64,000 bases of DNA from assembly GCF_018446385.1 (NCBI RefSeq), contig NC_056003.1, positions 21,201,198 through 21,265,197 of the forward strand, in the 5' to 3' direction. The notes under the pieces were generated by a model. That model was not told the origin of the DNA. It saw only the letters and a list, made by a program, of their open reading frames with translations, and did not search any database. Origin of the DNA: Zingiber officinale. Its lineage: Eukaryota; Streptophyta; Magnoliopsida; Zingiberales; Zingiberaceae. Below, one piece after another: positions 24,301-37,700 of this stretch. A program made the position numbers and the translations under genes. Positions within the stretch are counted from its first letter, which is position 1. Each line of letters begins with the position of its first letter.

Positions 24301-27300
24301 TAGCATAATAAGCTAATAATTAATATTATTATTAATTGGTAATGCTATAATAGTAACTTAATTATATTCTAAGTGTTAATTATATATTGTTACTCATTAG
24401 CAATAGTATTAGGTTTTTGATAGGTAAGATAAATTATAGTAAAATTGAGATAATAACAAATTATAAATTAATGTTATCAGGATATGTACGATGCTGCCTA
24501 GTTTTTATATTACCATGCCATGTGTAAGCATAGTTTTGGAATAAAGGATAATATGCATTATTCAACTGGTTGTATCTTTGCTCTGCCATGCCACGTGTAG
24601 GCATAGTTCTGGAATAAAGGATAATATGCATTATTCAACTGCTTGTGTCTTTGCTCTTCCCTCATGGTACCACAAGAAATGTAGCCTTGAAACACCTATA
24701 TTTTAGAGAATTAACTGCCATTGACTCTTTTTCTCCAAAGAGAATATCTGCATCTGATGTATCATGAACTAAATTTACTGTCTCAAAGGCTGGTAAAATC
24801 TACTGTTTTAACCCTATTAGTTCTGCAATTATACTACTTTAGTTATTGCATGTTTTTAGCTGACCCCACCTAGTGAGATAAGACTGGATTGTTGTTGTAG
24901 TTATTGCTTGTTTTTGAGATTTAATGATTTATAATCACATTTTCTTGAAGTTAACCCATCTTTGTATATCATTTAAATTATTAGCGTTACAAATCTGCTG
25001 CAGTATGGATTGCCCCTGAAGGTGGTTTCTTACAAAGATCTGTATGGTTGGACAATGGATGAGATAGTGAAGGCAATAGGCTTAAAAAACAACTGTACTT
25101 TTTGTGGAGTATTTCGTCGTCAGGTATCATAAGTTACTTGGTAGATTGTGCACTAGAGGAATTTTCTTTTTTTGGCTATTTGGTTGCCCAGCTTTTTAAG
25201 TTGCAAATATCATTTTATAGATTTTTTTTTAAAATTCTGAAAAGATCTGGTCCTAAAAGCTCTTCTCAAATTTAATGGCTGATATATAAATTAATTTTAG
25301 AATATTAAAAAAAAAAGAAGCTTTGCTAACTAAATCCTGTTTGCTCTTCTCAAATTTAATGGCTGATATATAAATTAATTTTAGAATATTAAAAAAAAAG
25401 TTCTGCTAACTAAATCCTGTTTTTGTTCTTTGTTCCCATTCTTTTGATCCTTGGTATGTGTTTGTAAAGTGAAGAACAGAATGACGTGTGGATCTAGAAA
25501 TCACTTGAGCGTATCACTAAATTAATTAATTAAATAAGTTACATTCGATACTACATTTTAACAAAAGAAAATTGATAGCCTGTATTACCATTATTATAAT
25601 TAAAAGGGGGATTAAAGTTGAGATTTTATTGTAGCCATCTTGGTTATCTTCCACTTGCCAAGTGCCTACCATTATCCGGTGTTTACTTGAAGGGGTAAAA
25701 ATATGGGAGGAAGGAGATAGATTATGTGAGAAGAGATAAAAAAAAAAGTATTACATTACTTGTTTGCTTGAACAAAATCAAAAGAAAGATAGTAATGCGA
25801 CTTATGTTGTGTCTATTAGAAACTCAAACCTCAAACTTCCTTTCTCCCTCTACATAATTGTGTGGAAAATAAATGGAGAAATTAGATGGAATTTCCATTA
25901 TTTTTCTCTTCCTTTAACAAATTCATTTCTTTATTTATTTTTTATCCCATTTCTGTCCAATTAAACATACCATTAGTATGAGTACGGTTACTTCCACGTG
26001 TATTTGCATTTCTCCTTTGAATGTTAATTTTTTATTCCTTACATCTACAGACCGCTCTCTTTAATGCTTCATTTTTATTCCATATATGAAGAGCCAATCT
26101 TGTGATAATGGACAGTAGGATGCCATGTTACTTGTAGGCTCTAGATCGAGGTGCTGCATTAATGAAAGCAGATAAAATTGTTACTGGCCATAATGCAGAT
26201 GATATTGCTGAGACTGTTCTATTGAATATTTTGCGGGGTGATATTGCTAGGTAATGTACTCTCCACATTTCACTTACTGCTACAATTCCTCTTAATAGTA
26301 AATAATAATCACAATCATGGACTTCTCTTAGGTTGAGTAGGTGTACAATCATTACTACAGGGGAAGATGGCCCTATTCCGAGATGCAAGCCCTTCAAATA
26401 CACTTATGAGAAAGAAATTGTTATATATCCTTGGCAATGAAATTCTTTTATGCAGTCTTTGTATGTTTATTGAGCTAATTTGTCAATTTTTAAAACTGTC
26501 AGACCTTAACCAAGTTTCACGTATGCATACTTCAAGAAGCTGGATTATTTCTCCACCGAATGTAATCTATCATGCCCTTCCCTTATTTATACTTTTTGTC
26601 CGCTGTGATTTGGCATGCACATTTAGAATAAATGGTGATTAGGGGAACTTATGTAGTAGCTTATCAAGTACAGCCAAATTATTAAATGGAAATATTATGC
26701 ATATGAAAATGGGTCATGGCTGTTATTTTATTTGCGCTAGCACTACAAACCAGATTTGGTGCATGACTCAGGACATGCTGGTACCTGAATGACCATATAT
26801 TGTTGGAATGCAGCTAATATAAATGATCTCCTTTTCTTTTGACTAATATATTGATTTGATTTGTAGATTTACCGTTTCCCAGAAATTTGTTCTGTGCAGT
26901 GGCTTTCTGAATTTTTTTTTGTCATATGTTTTGCACACACCAGACTTAACGCAGAGCACTTTTATTTTGTCTCGTCAATTCTTAGTGCTGATAATGAATG
27001 TGCAGGCATTTACTCACCTAATGCATATCGTGGGTTTGCTCGTGAATTTATCAAGGACTTGGAAAGAATAAGGTAAATTCTTTGCCTATGTCTATAAATC
27101 AAAAGCCAAATTAAATAGTCGTATGCACATAAATAAATTTAGGTTTCTTAGTAGAGATTATGCAACTAATCTTCTCTTTCTCCTGCAGGCCTAGAGCTAT
27201 ACTTGACATTATTAGATCAGGTGAGAATTTTCGAATTGCAACATCCACCAAGTTGCCAGAGCAAGGAACCTGCGAACGTTGTGGTTATATTTCTAGCCAA

Positions 27301-28263
27301 GTACTAAAACCACACCTTTTCATTGCTCAGAAGTTTTTTGGTTTATAGCTATTCCTTTCACCTCTCTTAATTACTTTTTCTGCCGGACCACCAAATAGGA
27401 ATTTGATTTGATTAATAGCATGATTGACAGGATTGCTAATGTTGAACTTCTCATTGCTGAATCTAATCTTACAGGGCAAGCACAGTAGTTTAAGATTTCC
27501 TGAAAGTTCATGATGTTCTTTTACCTAAAAGGCATTTAAGTTTGTAATTCTAAATTTGAAACCTATGAATTGGTGATATGCTGCATTGTCTTGTTCAATT
27601 TGAAGCTCTCAAGAAACCATCGTCATGGAAAACTCAATTCTTGCTGTTCAAGGAGCAGAGTCAATGGCTGAAGTCTGAAGTGGCATGCATTAGTTGAAGT
27701 TCCTTAATTTTATTGCATTTTGGTTTACATCCTTCTTTCATTTGTTGCTGATAGAATAAAGATAGAGATATTCATATATAAATATTTGATGGATGTGAAT
27801 ATTTTACCTACTACCGAATTAAGCGTTAGATTCCTGTCGTGATAACACTTCATCGCTAGATGGTGCTATCATATCATGGTCAGGATATTTATAACCTTAG
27901 AAACTGTATTCCTAATTATTGTTATTACGGATTATTATACATGTTTAGCCACATAGTTTTTAGTAAAATAAAAAGGGTTTGTTTTAAGCAGTATTTATGA
28001 CATGATCGCTTATGTTTATCATTTTTCCAGAAGATGTAAACTTGATATATTTTAATACTGACATTTTTTTTCAATTGGAATCACAGAAGCTGTGCAAAGC
28101 ATGTATGCTGCTTGAGGGATTGAATCGTGGTCTCCCAAAACTTGGTATCGGAAGAACAAGAGGCAACAATGATCTGAAGAAGCAACGGGAGCACGGAAAT
28201 TCTGTTCCAAAAATTACTGATTCCAACTTACAGAGCAAACAATGCGGGTCTCTTGACTTCTGA
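21314..28263 (+). CDS. CTU1: Cytoplasmic tRNA 2-thiolation protein 1 (CTU1/NCS6/ROL5); ten exons
   Basis: Cytosolic ATP-dependent enzyme that, with CTU2, thiolates the wobble uridine (mcm5s2U34) of Lys, Glu and Gln tRNAs using URM1-delivered sulfur. Exons: 21314-21421, 22664-22778, 23036-23178, 25004-25123, 26138-26250, 26332-26424, 26521-26561, 27006-27072, 27189-27300, 28087-28263. They total 1089 bases, 362 residues, with every junction in frame. N-terminal zinc cysteines are C18, C21, C38 and C41; the PP-loop SGGKDST is at 71-77; CTFC at 153-156 carries the catalytic-type cysteines; the C-terminal zinc pairs are C295/C298 and C307/C310. The protein ends QCGSLDF, close to the usual QCGTLDF. 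Nine introns include one apparent AT-AC U12 intron (separate entry). Start: an upstream in-frame ATG at 21293 would add seven residues; 21314 was preferred by family length. Confidence 0.97.
24511..24656. repeat. 73 bp tandem duplication in CTU1 intron 3
   Basis: Two copies of a unit containing GGAATAAAGGATAATATGC, starting near 24511 and 24584, with about six differences. It is probably a local slippage or transposon remnant inside the intron. Confidence 0.8.
25260..25422. repeat. 84 bp tandem duplication in CTU1 intron 4
   Basis: Two copies beginning CTCTTCTCAAATTTAATGGC at 25260 and 25344, nearly identical, differing around an A-run. It is likely recent. Confidence 0.9.
26425..26520 (+). 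other. U12-type AT-AC intron (CTU1 intron 6)
   Basis: The 96-base intron begins ATATCCTTGG (U12 donor consensus ATATCCTT) and ends TTTCAC, with a U12 branch site ACCTTAAC at 26503-26510 whose branch adenosine lies about 11 bases before the AC end. This splice rebuilds ATG for residue 231 and gives [19 protein letters not shown], the sequence expected for CTU1. No GT-AG pair nearby preserves it. The other eight introns fit GT-AG. Confidence 0.92.
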
Positions 28264-28988
28264 GCAACTATGGCAGATTCCTAACTCCTCATTTTGGAGT
28301 AGCAAGTCACTGGTAGTGAAATCCTACTCATTTTGTTCTGCAGCTAATGAAATCTTTGGGAGGGCCATGACAGTGCTTTTCTTTTTCAGGTCATTATTGA
28401 AAAGCATCTAAACTCAAGATCTTGTTCACGCTATGGCACCAGCATTTCATCTGTTCCTTATGGGAGCTGATCGATATTTTCTATAGAAAAGTGGAAATGA
28501 GTTTGGATATTGAGAAGTTATAGGGAAGAAGTGATCTAGCAAATGAATGAATAACTGTTGCTTCAGCTGATACGAGACTAAATTGGGGTGTCAGATTGTC
28601 ACAATTCCCCGAATAGAAGTATTCTATTAACTTAGCAAAGATCAATCATAGATTTGTTGGCCAACTTGGTACAAAATATATATATAAATATATATATATA
28701 GCAATGGGTTTTAACCAAGTCATGAAAGATTTTATTTAATAGTTTTCGGTAATTTAAGAAAGGATGCATGTATATTTTTAAATTGACTAACGGTGCACGT
28801 TATTTACGTATTTATTAAATAGTGCATATTTTTTCAGTGTTTTTTTTTTTTTTTTTTTTTTTATCTTGGTGACAAATTCGACTTTACTTTTTTTTTCTTC
28901 TCTCTTGATTGTCTCCTCCTCCTCCTCCTCCTTCTTCTCCTCTCTTTTATACATGTAATTTTTCTTCTGTTTACTCTTTCTTTTAATG
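28264..28988. other. CTU1 3' UTR and intergenic DNA
   Basis: No further gene. A T-run of about 24 bases lies at 28839-28862 and a CTC-rich microsatellite at about 28914-28940. The right edge is the first LTR base at 28989; the five bases before it (TAATG) would be the target duplication, whose partner is lost. Confidence 0.5.
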
Positions 28989-30682
28989 TGTTGGTGCAGT
29001 AGCCTAATTATGTCAACTAAGCTTGATTTGACTCAATTTTAAATCTTTATATTTAGATTTCGATGTTTAATAATACGTGGAGATGGTAAGTGTAATCATC
29101 CGATTGGGGAGATTACCTGTGTAATTCGCCTCTAGTCAGGGTTTGATCAGATTGATATGAAGAAGAGTCAAGTAGGTCAAAGGATTGACAAGATACTTGA
29201 TTGGGAAAGTCCTAATTGGAGGTTAGGCAGTTGAAAGTCTTGGTGAGTGAAGCCAGACAGTTGAAAAATCCTAGTGAGTGAAGTTAGGCAGATGGAAAAT
29301 CCTGGTGAGTGAAGTCAGGTGAAAGACCTAGACAGTTGAAAAATCCTGGTGAGTGAGGCCAAGTGAAAGTCCTGGTGAGTGAAGTCAGGCAGGTAGAAGT
29401 CTCGATGAGTGAAGCCAAGCAGGTAGAAGTCCCGGTGAGTGAAGCGGGGCAATGGAAAGACTTGGTGAGTGAAGCCAGGCACGTGGAAATCCAAGTGGGT
29501 CAAGGTTGACCGGACACCTGGTGTGGGAAGTCGAAGTAGGTCAAGGGTTGACTGGATACTTGGCACGTGAAAATCCAGGTTGGTTAAGGTTGACCGGACA
29601 CTTAGTGTGAGAAGTCCAAGTAGGTCAAAGGATTGACTGGATACTTGGCACAAGGAAATCCAGATGGGTCAAGTATGACCAGACATCTAGTGGAAGGAAG
29701 TCCAAATGATCAAGGTTGACCAGACATTTGGCACGAGAAGAAAAGTCCAAGTGGGTCAAAAAGATTGATGGAGCACTTGGTGAAAAAATTCTAGCAGATT
29801 AAGGTTGACCGGATGCTAGGCATAATGTTCCAACAGGTCACGGTTGACCGGATGTTGAATTGGAGACTTAGGACTTGAGTTTAGGCAAGTCAAAGGTGGG
29901 GCAATCGATCAACCGATCGATTGGAGGATGTGCGCCGCGACGAAAGGATGACCCAATTGATCCATTGATCAATTGGGAGCTTATATCGCACGCACAGAAG
30001 CGCTCCCAATCGATCAGCTGATCGATTGGGCGCCTCCAATCGATCGGTCAATCGATTGGGGACGGGATTTCTCGCACATGATCGTGAGAAAGCCTAAATC
30101 GATTGGTCGATCAATTCAGGTTATTTCCAAAGAGCACAGAGGCACTCTGAATTGATCGACCGATCGATTCAGAGCCTCCCCAATCGATTGAGAGTCATTC
30201 AATCGATTGGGATCCGACCGTTGCGCAAATTATAGCTGTTGGCGAGCGTCTTCTCCAGAAGTTCTTCGCCCGATTCTTCTCCAATCTTCACGGCGATCTT
30301 CTCCACTGCTCACGGCCAGTTCTTGGAAGCTCTTGGGGACAAGTGCTGGTGCACTTCCAAGGTTCAAGAGGCAACAACAAGTAACAAGTAAGCAAGAAGA
30401 GAGGATTTTCATTTGTATTCATTGTATTTTTCTTCTTGCGTGTGTTGTATTTGCTATGTGAGTGTTGTAAGGATTCTCCGCCTTCAATAGTTACCATAAA
30501 GGAGTATTTTCATAGTGAAGAGTGCTCGCGTGTATGGATCTATGGATTAGTCACCTTTTCTTGATGTGGATACCAAGTAAATCCTTGTGTTAGCATTGTA
30601 GAGTGTGTTTCTTGTTATTTATTCCGTTGCACATCATCGAAGAAGCACATTAACAAGCGCGACGAGCTATTCAACCCTAACA
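28989..30682 (+). repeat. Left LTR of the 28989-38926 element, with tandem repeats
   Basis: TGTTGGTGCAG...CCTAACA. It contains about 30 bp repeats of the type GGTGAGTGAAGCCAGGCAG (29220-29480), then longer GGTCAAGGTTGACCGGACAC repeats (29490-29830), and a cluster of CGATCGATTGG-type palindromes (29905-30205). The same order recurs in the right LTR. Confidence 0.9.
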
Positions 30683-30805
30683 AGTGGTATCAGAGCGATG
30701 TCGCTTTTCACCAGAATCATCGCCGGAAGGGGCACCAAATCCAGAGGGTGAAGAAGTTGGAGCAAAATTCATCAAGTCAAAGAATTCAAAAAGCTCAACT
30801 TCAAG

Positions 30806-32520
30806 ATGGAATTCCAAGATGGACTCGGATTTGACACAAGGGTGCCTCCACTATTCACAATGATGAGCTTCAATTATTGGAAATTAAGAATCGAAAATTT
30901 CTTGATGATGGAGATAGAGCAATGGTTTGCTTTAATGGAAGGCTTTGAAGCTCCAACAAATTCAAAGGGAAAAATTCTCAAGAGGAGCAAGTGGAGCCAA
31001 GAGCAAATTCAAAGCAGCGAGGCAAATGACATAGTGACCAAGCTATTGGTCAATTTATTGCCAAATAATATTTTAGCTCGAGTTGGAGAATTCAAGGATG
31101 TCAAGGAGCTTTGGAGTAAATTAGCAAAGATTCATGAGATCCCCTCCACTGTATAAAATCAAAAAGAATCCAAAGAGGACGACTCATTGGATCAAGATCA
31201 AGGAGGAGAGGAGTTCGAGGTTGAGAGATGCTCAACTTCCGAAGAAGAGGTCCAAGAAGCTTCATCATTAATGGAATGCAACGAAAAGGGAAAAGAGGGA
31301 GCATACTCTTTGTTCCATGTACAAGATGAAGATGAAGAAGTTCCCACCTCTAGGATTGAGGGGGAGCGACCATCGTTGACACCGGATCAAGAAGAAGGAG
31401 AAGCTTCTACTTCCGGGTCAAGCGAAGAAGAAGAAGAAGAAAGTGTCATCCCTACACATGAAGGTTTATTTCAATTAAAAATAAAAATCATATTATATGC
31501 TTTGAGTGTAGGGAACATGGGCACTATAAGAGCAAGTGTCCCAAATTGACCAAGAAGAATGGTCAAGTGGCACCAAAGGGCAAGGAGAAGCCCAAGGAGA
31601 CCTCGCCCACAACAAAGAAGAGCAAGGAGCACATTGTGTGCTTCATGTGTAATCAAAAAGAACATTATTGGAGCTAATATCCAAAGGGGAAGAAGTCGGT
31701 CAAGCCTAACCGAGGAAGCACAAGTCAAGGGGGAGCTTCCAAAGTAAAACCCAATGTATCATTTATTGAGCCTACCCCTTTAACTAATGGTAAAAAGCAT
31801 GCTCGCTCTAATTTATTTCATTTTAATGTCATTTACCATAAAAATAGAAAGCATGATAGCATTAAGGAAAAATATGTTGCTTTTCATACTAAGACTACCA
31901 CACCTAGGGTCAGCAAGGTAGATAAACTAGGAAATAACACTATGGACCTTAGGTATAAGCCTAAAAATAAAAATGCTCAAGGACAAAAAAGAAAATCCAA
32001 AACTAGGGATTTATGGAAAGGAAATCAAGTCTTGAGGTCAAGGCTTGATAAAATGGAAAAGACCCTAAAATGGATGGAAAATATCCTAAAAGGGCAAAAT
32101 GAGCATAAACTAGATCTAGGAAAACAACAAAGGTCATCCAATGGTCATAGGGGTTTGGGATACAAACTTAAAACCAAGAAGGATGTGCCTTCTTATCATA
32201 GGGTTCCATATAACTATGGAACTAACCCTAGGTCTAGGGGTCAAGTCAAGGATACAAGGGAAGGCATCCCTAGGAGTATCTTTGCAATAACAAATGTGAC
32301 TAAGACTTCTAAGAAGTCTAACAAAGTCGCTAAGAAGGTCACAAGGGAAGCTATCCGTAGAGTTGACCTAGAGAATGTGACCAAGGCTTCCAAGAAGCCT
32401 AACAAGGTCATTAGAAAGGTATCTAGGGAAGTTATCCCTAGTCGGTACCTAGAACATCCAAGGAGCACCAATAGGTTTTGGGTTTCTAGGAGCATTTTAT
32501 CTATCCCTTATATGGATTAG
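30806..32520 (+). mobile_element. Gag-like region of the 28989-38926 element (fossil)
   Basis: The N-terminal part (30806-31156) has the UBN2/DUF4219-like copia gag pattern (FNYWKLRIENFLM, KELWSKLAKIHE). Traces of two zinc knuckles and a basic region follow, ending near REVIPSRYLEHPRSTNRFW. The layout matches the whole gag at 50020-51486. It is broken. Confidence 0.8.
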
Positions 32521-34768
32521 AGAGTGTCAACTCTAATTGGAATGGTAGCTAATCCAACATTGATGAAGTTGACACTCGGAGAGCATTTTCAAGGTTTTTT
32601 TTATTAACCTTTGAAAATGAAATGGATTATTTATTTACTCTTTGGAAGAGTAAAATGTGTCAAACTTTGAGGAATTGAATTTAATTTTAATTAGCACAAA
32701 TAAGAAGAGCACAAGAAATGTCAAGTTGGGATTTTGACATTTCCTTAAGGAATTAAGGGCAAATTTAAGCCTTAATTTAATTTGTTTACTCTTGGTAAGA
32801 GTAAAATGTGCCATAATTTGAGAAATTTGATGTAATTTAACTGGCACAACAAATCAAGAGTACAAAAGAAATGTCAAGTTGGATTTTGGTATTTTCTTAA
32901 GAAAATATGGACAATCTAGGATTACTTTTAAGTTTAGCTAAGGAGTTAATGAGACTTAGATAAATAATATAGGTATATTTTATTTAAGTTAAATTATCAT
33001 GCTTTGATTGCCCATCATATGTCATGACATCATATTTTGCATTTATGCTAATTATGAAAAACATAAAAAAAATCATGTCATGTCATACATACATCATGTA
33101 ATTATAGCAAATTTTCTTTTGAAAATTATTTATTTTGATGTATGCCATAAATCATCATGCATTAATTTAATTTCCTTACAATTAAGGACAAATGACATTT
33201 ATTAACAAGTGATATCCTAGGTGGATGTTCAAAAATTTCTAAAATGCTTAGATAGATAATGCATGATCCTAGTTTAGGGCAAAATCAAACTTTACATCTC
33301 ACAAAGAACTATAAGATGACTTGTATGTGTTTTAGTACACATTAAATACAAGTGAGATGTTAGAGTGATGAACAAGACTCAAGATATTGATTTAGTACAT
33401 ATTTTTGAGTTTTACGTTCATCAAAACACATAGCTATGTGTTTTCCCATCATTGGGAAAGCTAATGTACAAATCATGTGCATTGAGCCCAAAGAACATGA
33501 TTGAAAATTGGTTTTGAAAATGCTTTTGGAAAACCTTGGTGAAGGCTATCTTTTGATAGTAATCATCATTGAATAGTTAGACACAAACTTGGAAGAAACA
33601 TTAAAGTTTTTGTAAGTTTCCAATTTTATGTTAATTTTTGAAAATATGAAGTATTTTCATAGAAAACTATTTTTTTCATGATAATATATACCCTAAATAA
33701 TGTCTACAATAATTTTCATGATTTTTAGAATTTTATAAAATTTTTGGAGAGTTTCTGAATTTTGGCTGAAATCCATTTTCAAGAAATCAGGGCTCCAATC
33801 GATCAGTTGATCGATTGGAGTGCCCCAATCGATCAACCGATCGATTGGGAGGTATTTCCCGTGAGTAGTAGCTCACGGAATCGATCAGCCGATCGATCCA
33901 CTCTCTCCTGGATCGATTGGGCAATCGATTTAGAGGTTGGTTCTGCGAACAAAACCTCTCTGAATCAATCAATGGATCGATTGAAGTGATTTCAATCGAT
34001 TGAGACCCAACACAATCGATTGGGAATGTTGATTTTGGTTGGGAAAGCCTGATTTCAATATTTTACACCATTTTTAGTCTAGGTAATCATTCCTAACCCC
34101 TTGAAATATATTTGTATACATTTAAGGGGAGTTTTTATGATGAAAACATAGATGGATTGGTTAAGGGAGACTAAGTAGATGTGTAGGTTGAGATTTGGTT
34201 TTAATATTGAAGTTTTGAACCTCAAAACGTCTAAATTTGAGTTTCCTAACGATTTAGGGATTCCAAGTCATTGTTGGTGCAATGACAGATGTTACGAGCA
34301 TGTCTTTAGGGGGAGTCACTCGCTAAGGAGATGGAAATTAATTTTCCGAAACCATGGAAGGTGGTATATCCTTCTCTTGATAACATGCTCAGGGTTAAGC
34401 GTTGAAAAATAATGGAGAGTGGATATCTTCATTATGGGATTATGGATGCTTAAGGATAAGCATTAATGCTCAAGGGTGAGCATTTGGATACAGTGAAGGG
34501 ATGAGACCTTCATTGTGGTGTTGTGCGTAACGAGTGGAGTTGTGAACAACGGTGAGTAACTCTTCAGGGGGAGAGTTCTTTTTGATGTGTGCTAATAAGG
34601 GGAGAATGTAAGGTTTAAGTTAGACCTTCATTATCCAAAGAGGGAGTTTGCCCTCTAGGAAAGGGGGAGAATGAAGGAAACTCTCATTCATACTTTGGCA
34701 TGAAAAGAAGTTGAGGCTATGAGATTAGCCTAACTTAAAGATAGTGTCAAATATCAAAAATGGGGAGA
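32521..34768 (+). mobile_element. Non-coding internal region of the gag-only element
   Basis: AT-rich, with no pol-like frame. It has a second cluster of CGATCGATTG-type palindromes at 33795-34025 like those of its LTRs, and a polypurine-like stretch (AAAAATGGGGAGATT) directly before the right LTR. Confidence 0.7.
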
Positions 34769-37700
34769 TTATTAGTGCAATATTCCTAGGTCAAGGTTGA
34801 CCTGGTTGACTAAGCTTGAGTTGGCTCAAGCTTGAGTCTTCATGTTTGGGTTTCGATATTTGACAATACGTGGATATTGCAGGTGCAATCATCCGATTGG
34901 GGAGATTGCCTGTGCAATTCCCCTCTGGTCAGGGTTTGATCATATTGATGTGAAGAAGAGTCAAGTAGGTCAAAAGAATTGACCAGATACTTAATTGGGA
35001 AAGTCCTAACTGGAGGTTAGGCAATTGAAACTTCTGATGAGTGAAGCCAGATAATTGGAAAATCCTGGTGAGTGAAGCCAGGTGAAAGACCTAGTGAGTG
35101 AAGATAGGCAGATGGAAAATCCCGGTGAGTGAAGTCAAGTGAAAAACCTAGTGAGTAAAGCTAGGTAGTTGGAAAATCCTGGCGAGTGAACCCAGGTGAA
35201 AGTCCTGGTGAGTGAAGTCAAACAGGTAGAAGTCCCGGTGAGTGAAGTCGGGCAGTGGAAAGACCTGGTGAGTGAAGCCAGACACGTGGAAATCCAGGTG
35301 TGTCAAGGTTGACCGGACACCTAGTGTGGGAAGTCCAAGTAGGTCAAGGGTTGACTGAATACTTGGCACGTGGAAATCCATGTGGGTCAAGGTTGACCGA
35401 ACACCTGGTGTGGGAAGTCCAAGTAGGTCAAAGGGTTGACTGGATACTTGGCACAAGGAAATCCAGATGGGTCAAGGATGACCAGAATTCTGGTGGAACG
35501 AAGTCCAAATGGGTCAAGGTTGACCAGACATTTGGCACGAGAAAAAAAGTCTAAGTGGGTCAAAGGGATTGACGGGATATTTGGTGAAGAAGTCCTAGCA
35601 GGTTAAGGTTGACCGGATGCTAGGCATAATGTTCCAACAGGTCACGGTTAACCGTGTTAGAGTGTATACTAAAAGCCTAACTTTTGTATAAATATTTATT
35701 TTATAAATAAAGAATCACATTGGTCAAATGTCTACATTTATATGTAAGTGTAGTTATTCAATTAATTTATATTGTAAATAACATGGTGTGTGGTGTTACA
35801 TACAGAAGATCATGTTATCAATTCTTTATAAATTATAAACAGTAGCTCACGACTAAGATGGAAAGGAACAAACCATTGGAATAGTCATAGTGTAATTTGG
35901 TATTAGTTTATCTTAACTATAAAATTACACTAGTACACTCTGAGTGTATTGAGCAGGACCATTTAAGGTAAGTTCTTTTTATACTGACTAAATAAAAGAA
36001 CAAGACCTTTGTTATCGTGGAAGTGTGTACTCTTAATCCTGATATAATAACAAGCATATATATCTAGTATTTATTTCTTTGACTTATCAATGGGTGAGAT
36101 TTAGTTCGATAAATCAAGAGGCCCGATAAGTTGGGAAATGATATTATTTATAGTGTGTGTTGTTGATTATAGAAGGAAACTATGTCCTAGTAATCTAGGT
36201 TGATAATGTCCCCAAGAGGAGTTCATAAAGATTGTCATGTAAACCCTGCAGGTGGACTTAGTCCGACATGATGATAAGGTTGAGTAGTACTACTCTTGGA
36301 GCTAGATATTAATTAAGTGAGTTGTCAGTAACTCATTTAATTAGTGGGCATTCGATATCTTAAACACAGGGAGATTAACACACTCATGATAAGAAGGAGC
36401 CCAAAATGTAATTTGGGATTGGTGCGGTAGTTCAATAATAATTCTTTAGTGGTATGAATTATTATTGGTGAAATTAAGTTGGGTGTTTGGGGCGAACACA
36501 GGAAGCTTAATTTCATCAGGAGACAAAAACCAATTCCTCCTCTTGTTTCCTATCGTAGCCTCTTATTTATAAAGTATTATACCCACTCATACCCACCTTC
36601 TTACTCACCTTAAGGTGGCCGGCCAAGCCTAGCTTGGAGCCCAAGCTAGGGCCGGCTAAACCAAGGTGAGTTAGTTTCATTAAGTGGTCGGCCCTAGCTT
36701 GAACCCAAGCTTGGTGTGGCCGGCCACATTAAAATAAAAAGGATTTTATTTTTTAAAATCTTTTCTTATGTGGAAGTCATGGTTTTAAAAAAAAGTTTAA
36801 AATTTAAATATTTCCTTTTATAGTTTTCTAAAAAAGATTAAGAGAAATGTTTGATATCTTTCTTTATTTGTAATTAAAAGGAATATTTTAATTTTTGATA
36901 AAACTTTCCCTTTTTGTAACCATCCTCATGATTTTAAAAGAGAGTTTTTAAAATTAAATCTTTCCTTTTATAGTTTCTACAAAAGATTAAGAAAAGATTT
37001 GATATCTTTCTTTATTTGTAAATTGAAAGGAAGATTTTAATTTTAGAGAAAACTTTCCTATTTGTAAATCATCCACATGTTTTAATAGAGAGATTTTAAT
37101 TTATAAAAGTTTCCTTTTATGACCAACCATGAAGGGAATTTCCAAAAGAGAAATTTTTATTTAAAAATTTCCAGAAACAAATTAGGAAGTTTTAATTTTG
37201 TATTTAAAACTTTACTTATTTGGAGGGATTAAGGTGGTCGGCCATATATAGTTTGAAAGGGAAATTTTATTAAACTTTCCTTTTATTGGCAAACGGAATA
37301 AGGGAGTTTTAATAAAACTTTCCTTATTTGCCAAGACAAAGGAATATAAAAGAAAGGCTAGAGGTGCCTCACCTCATAACAATATCTCTTCTATTAGTTC
37401 CTCTCTTCCTTGGTTGGTGGTCGGCCCCTCTCTTCCTCTCCCTTTCCTATTCTTCTTCCTTGGTCGGCGACATCTTCATCTCAAGGAGCTTGGTTGGTAG
37501 CCGGATCTTGCTAAAGGAAGAAGGAGAGATAGGAGACTTTGTTTCTAGCATCCCTTGGAGTTTGGTGGTGGTGGCAGAACCTCATCTTCTCTTGGAGTTC
37601 TTGTGGTGGCCGAAACTTGTTGGAGAAGAAGGAAGCTTAGGTGGTTCTTGTCTCGGTAGATCGTCGCCCACACGACGTTCGAGATAAGAAGAGGAATACG

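Noticed and set aside
26420-26421. GT donor inside GAAATTGTTATAT for CTU1 intron 6
   Set aside because: No AG acceptor nearby restores the conserved VMYAYFKK reading; the AT-AC pair does so exactly.
34179-34412. 77-codon frame in the internal region of the gag-only element
   Set aside because: No domain; lies in non-coding internal retroelement DNA.
37328-37687. 119-codon frame in the solo LTR, with a relative at 58199-58411 (-)
   Set aside because: It lies just after a TATA box inside an LTR and diverges quickly between the copies after the first few codons; better explained as LTR leader sequence.
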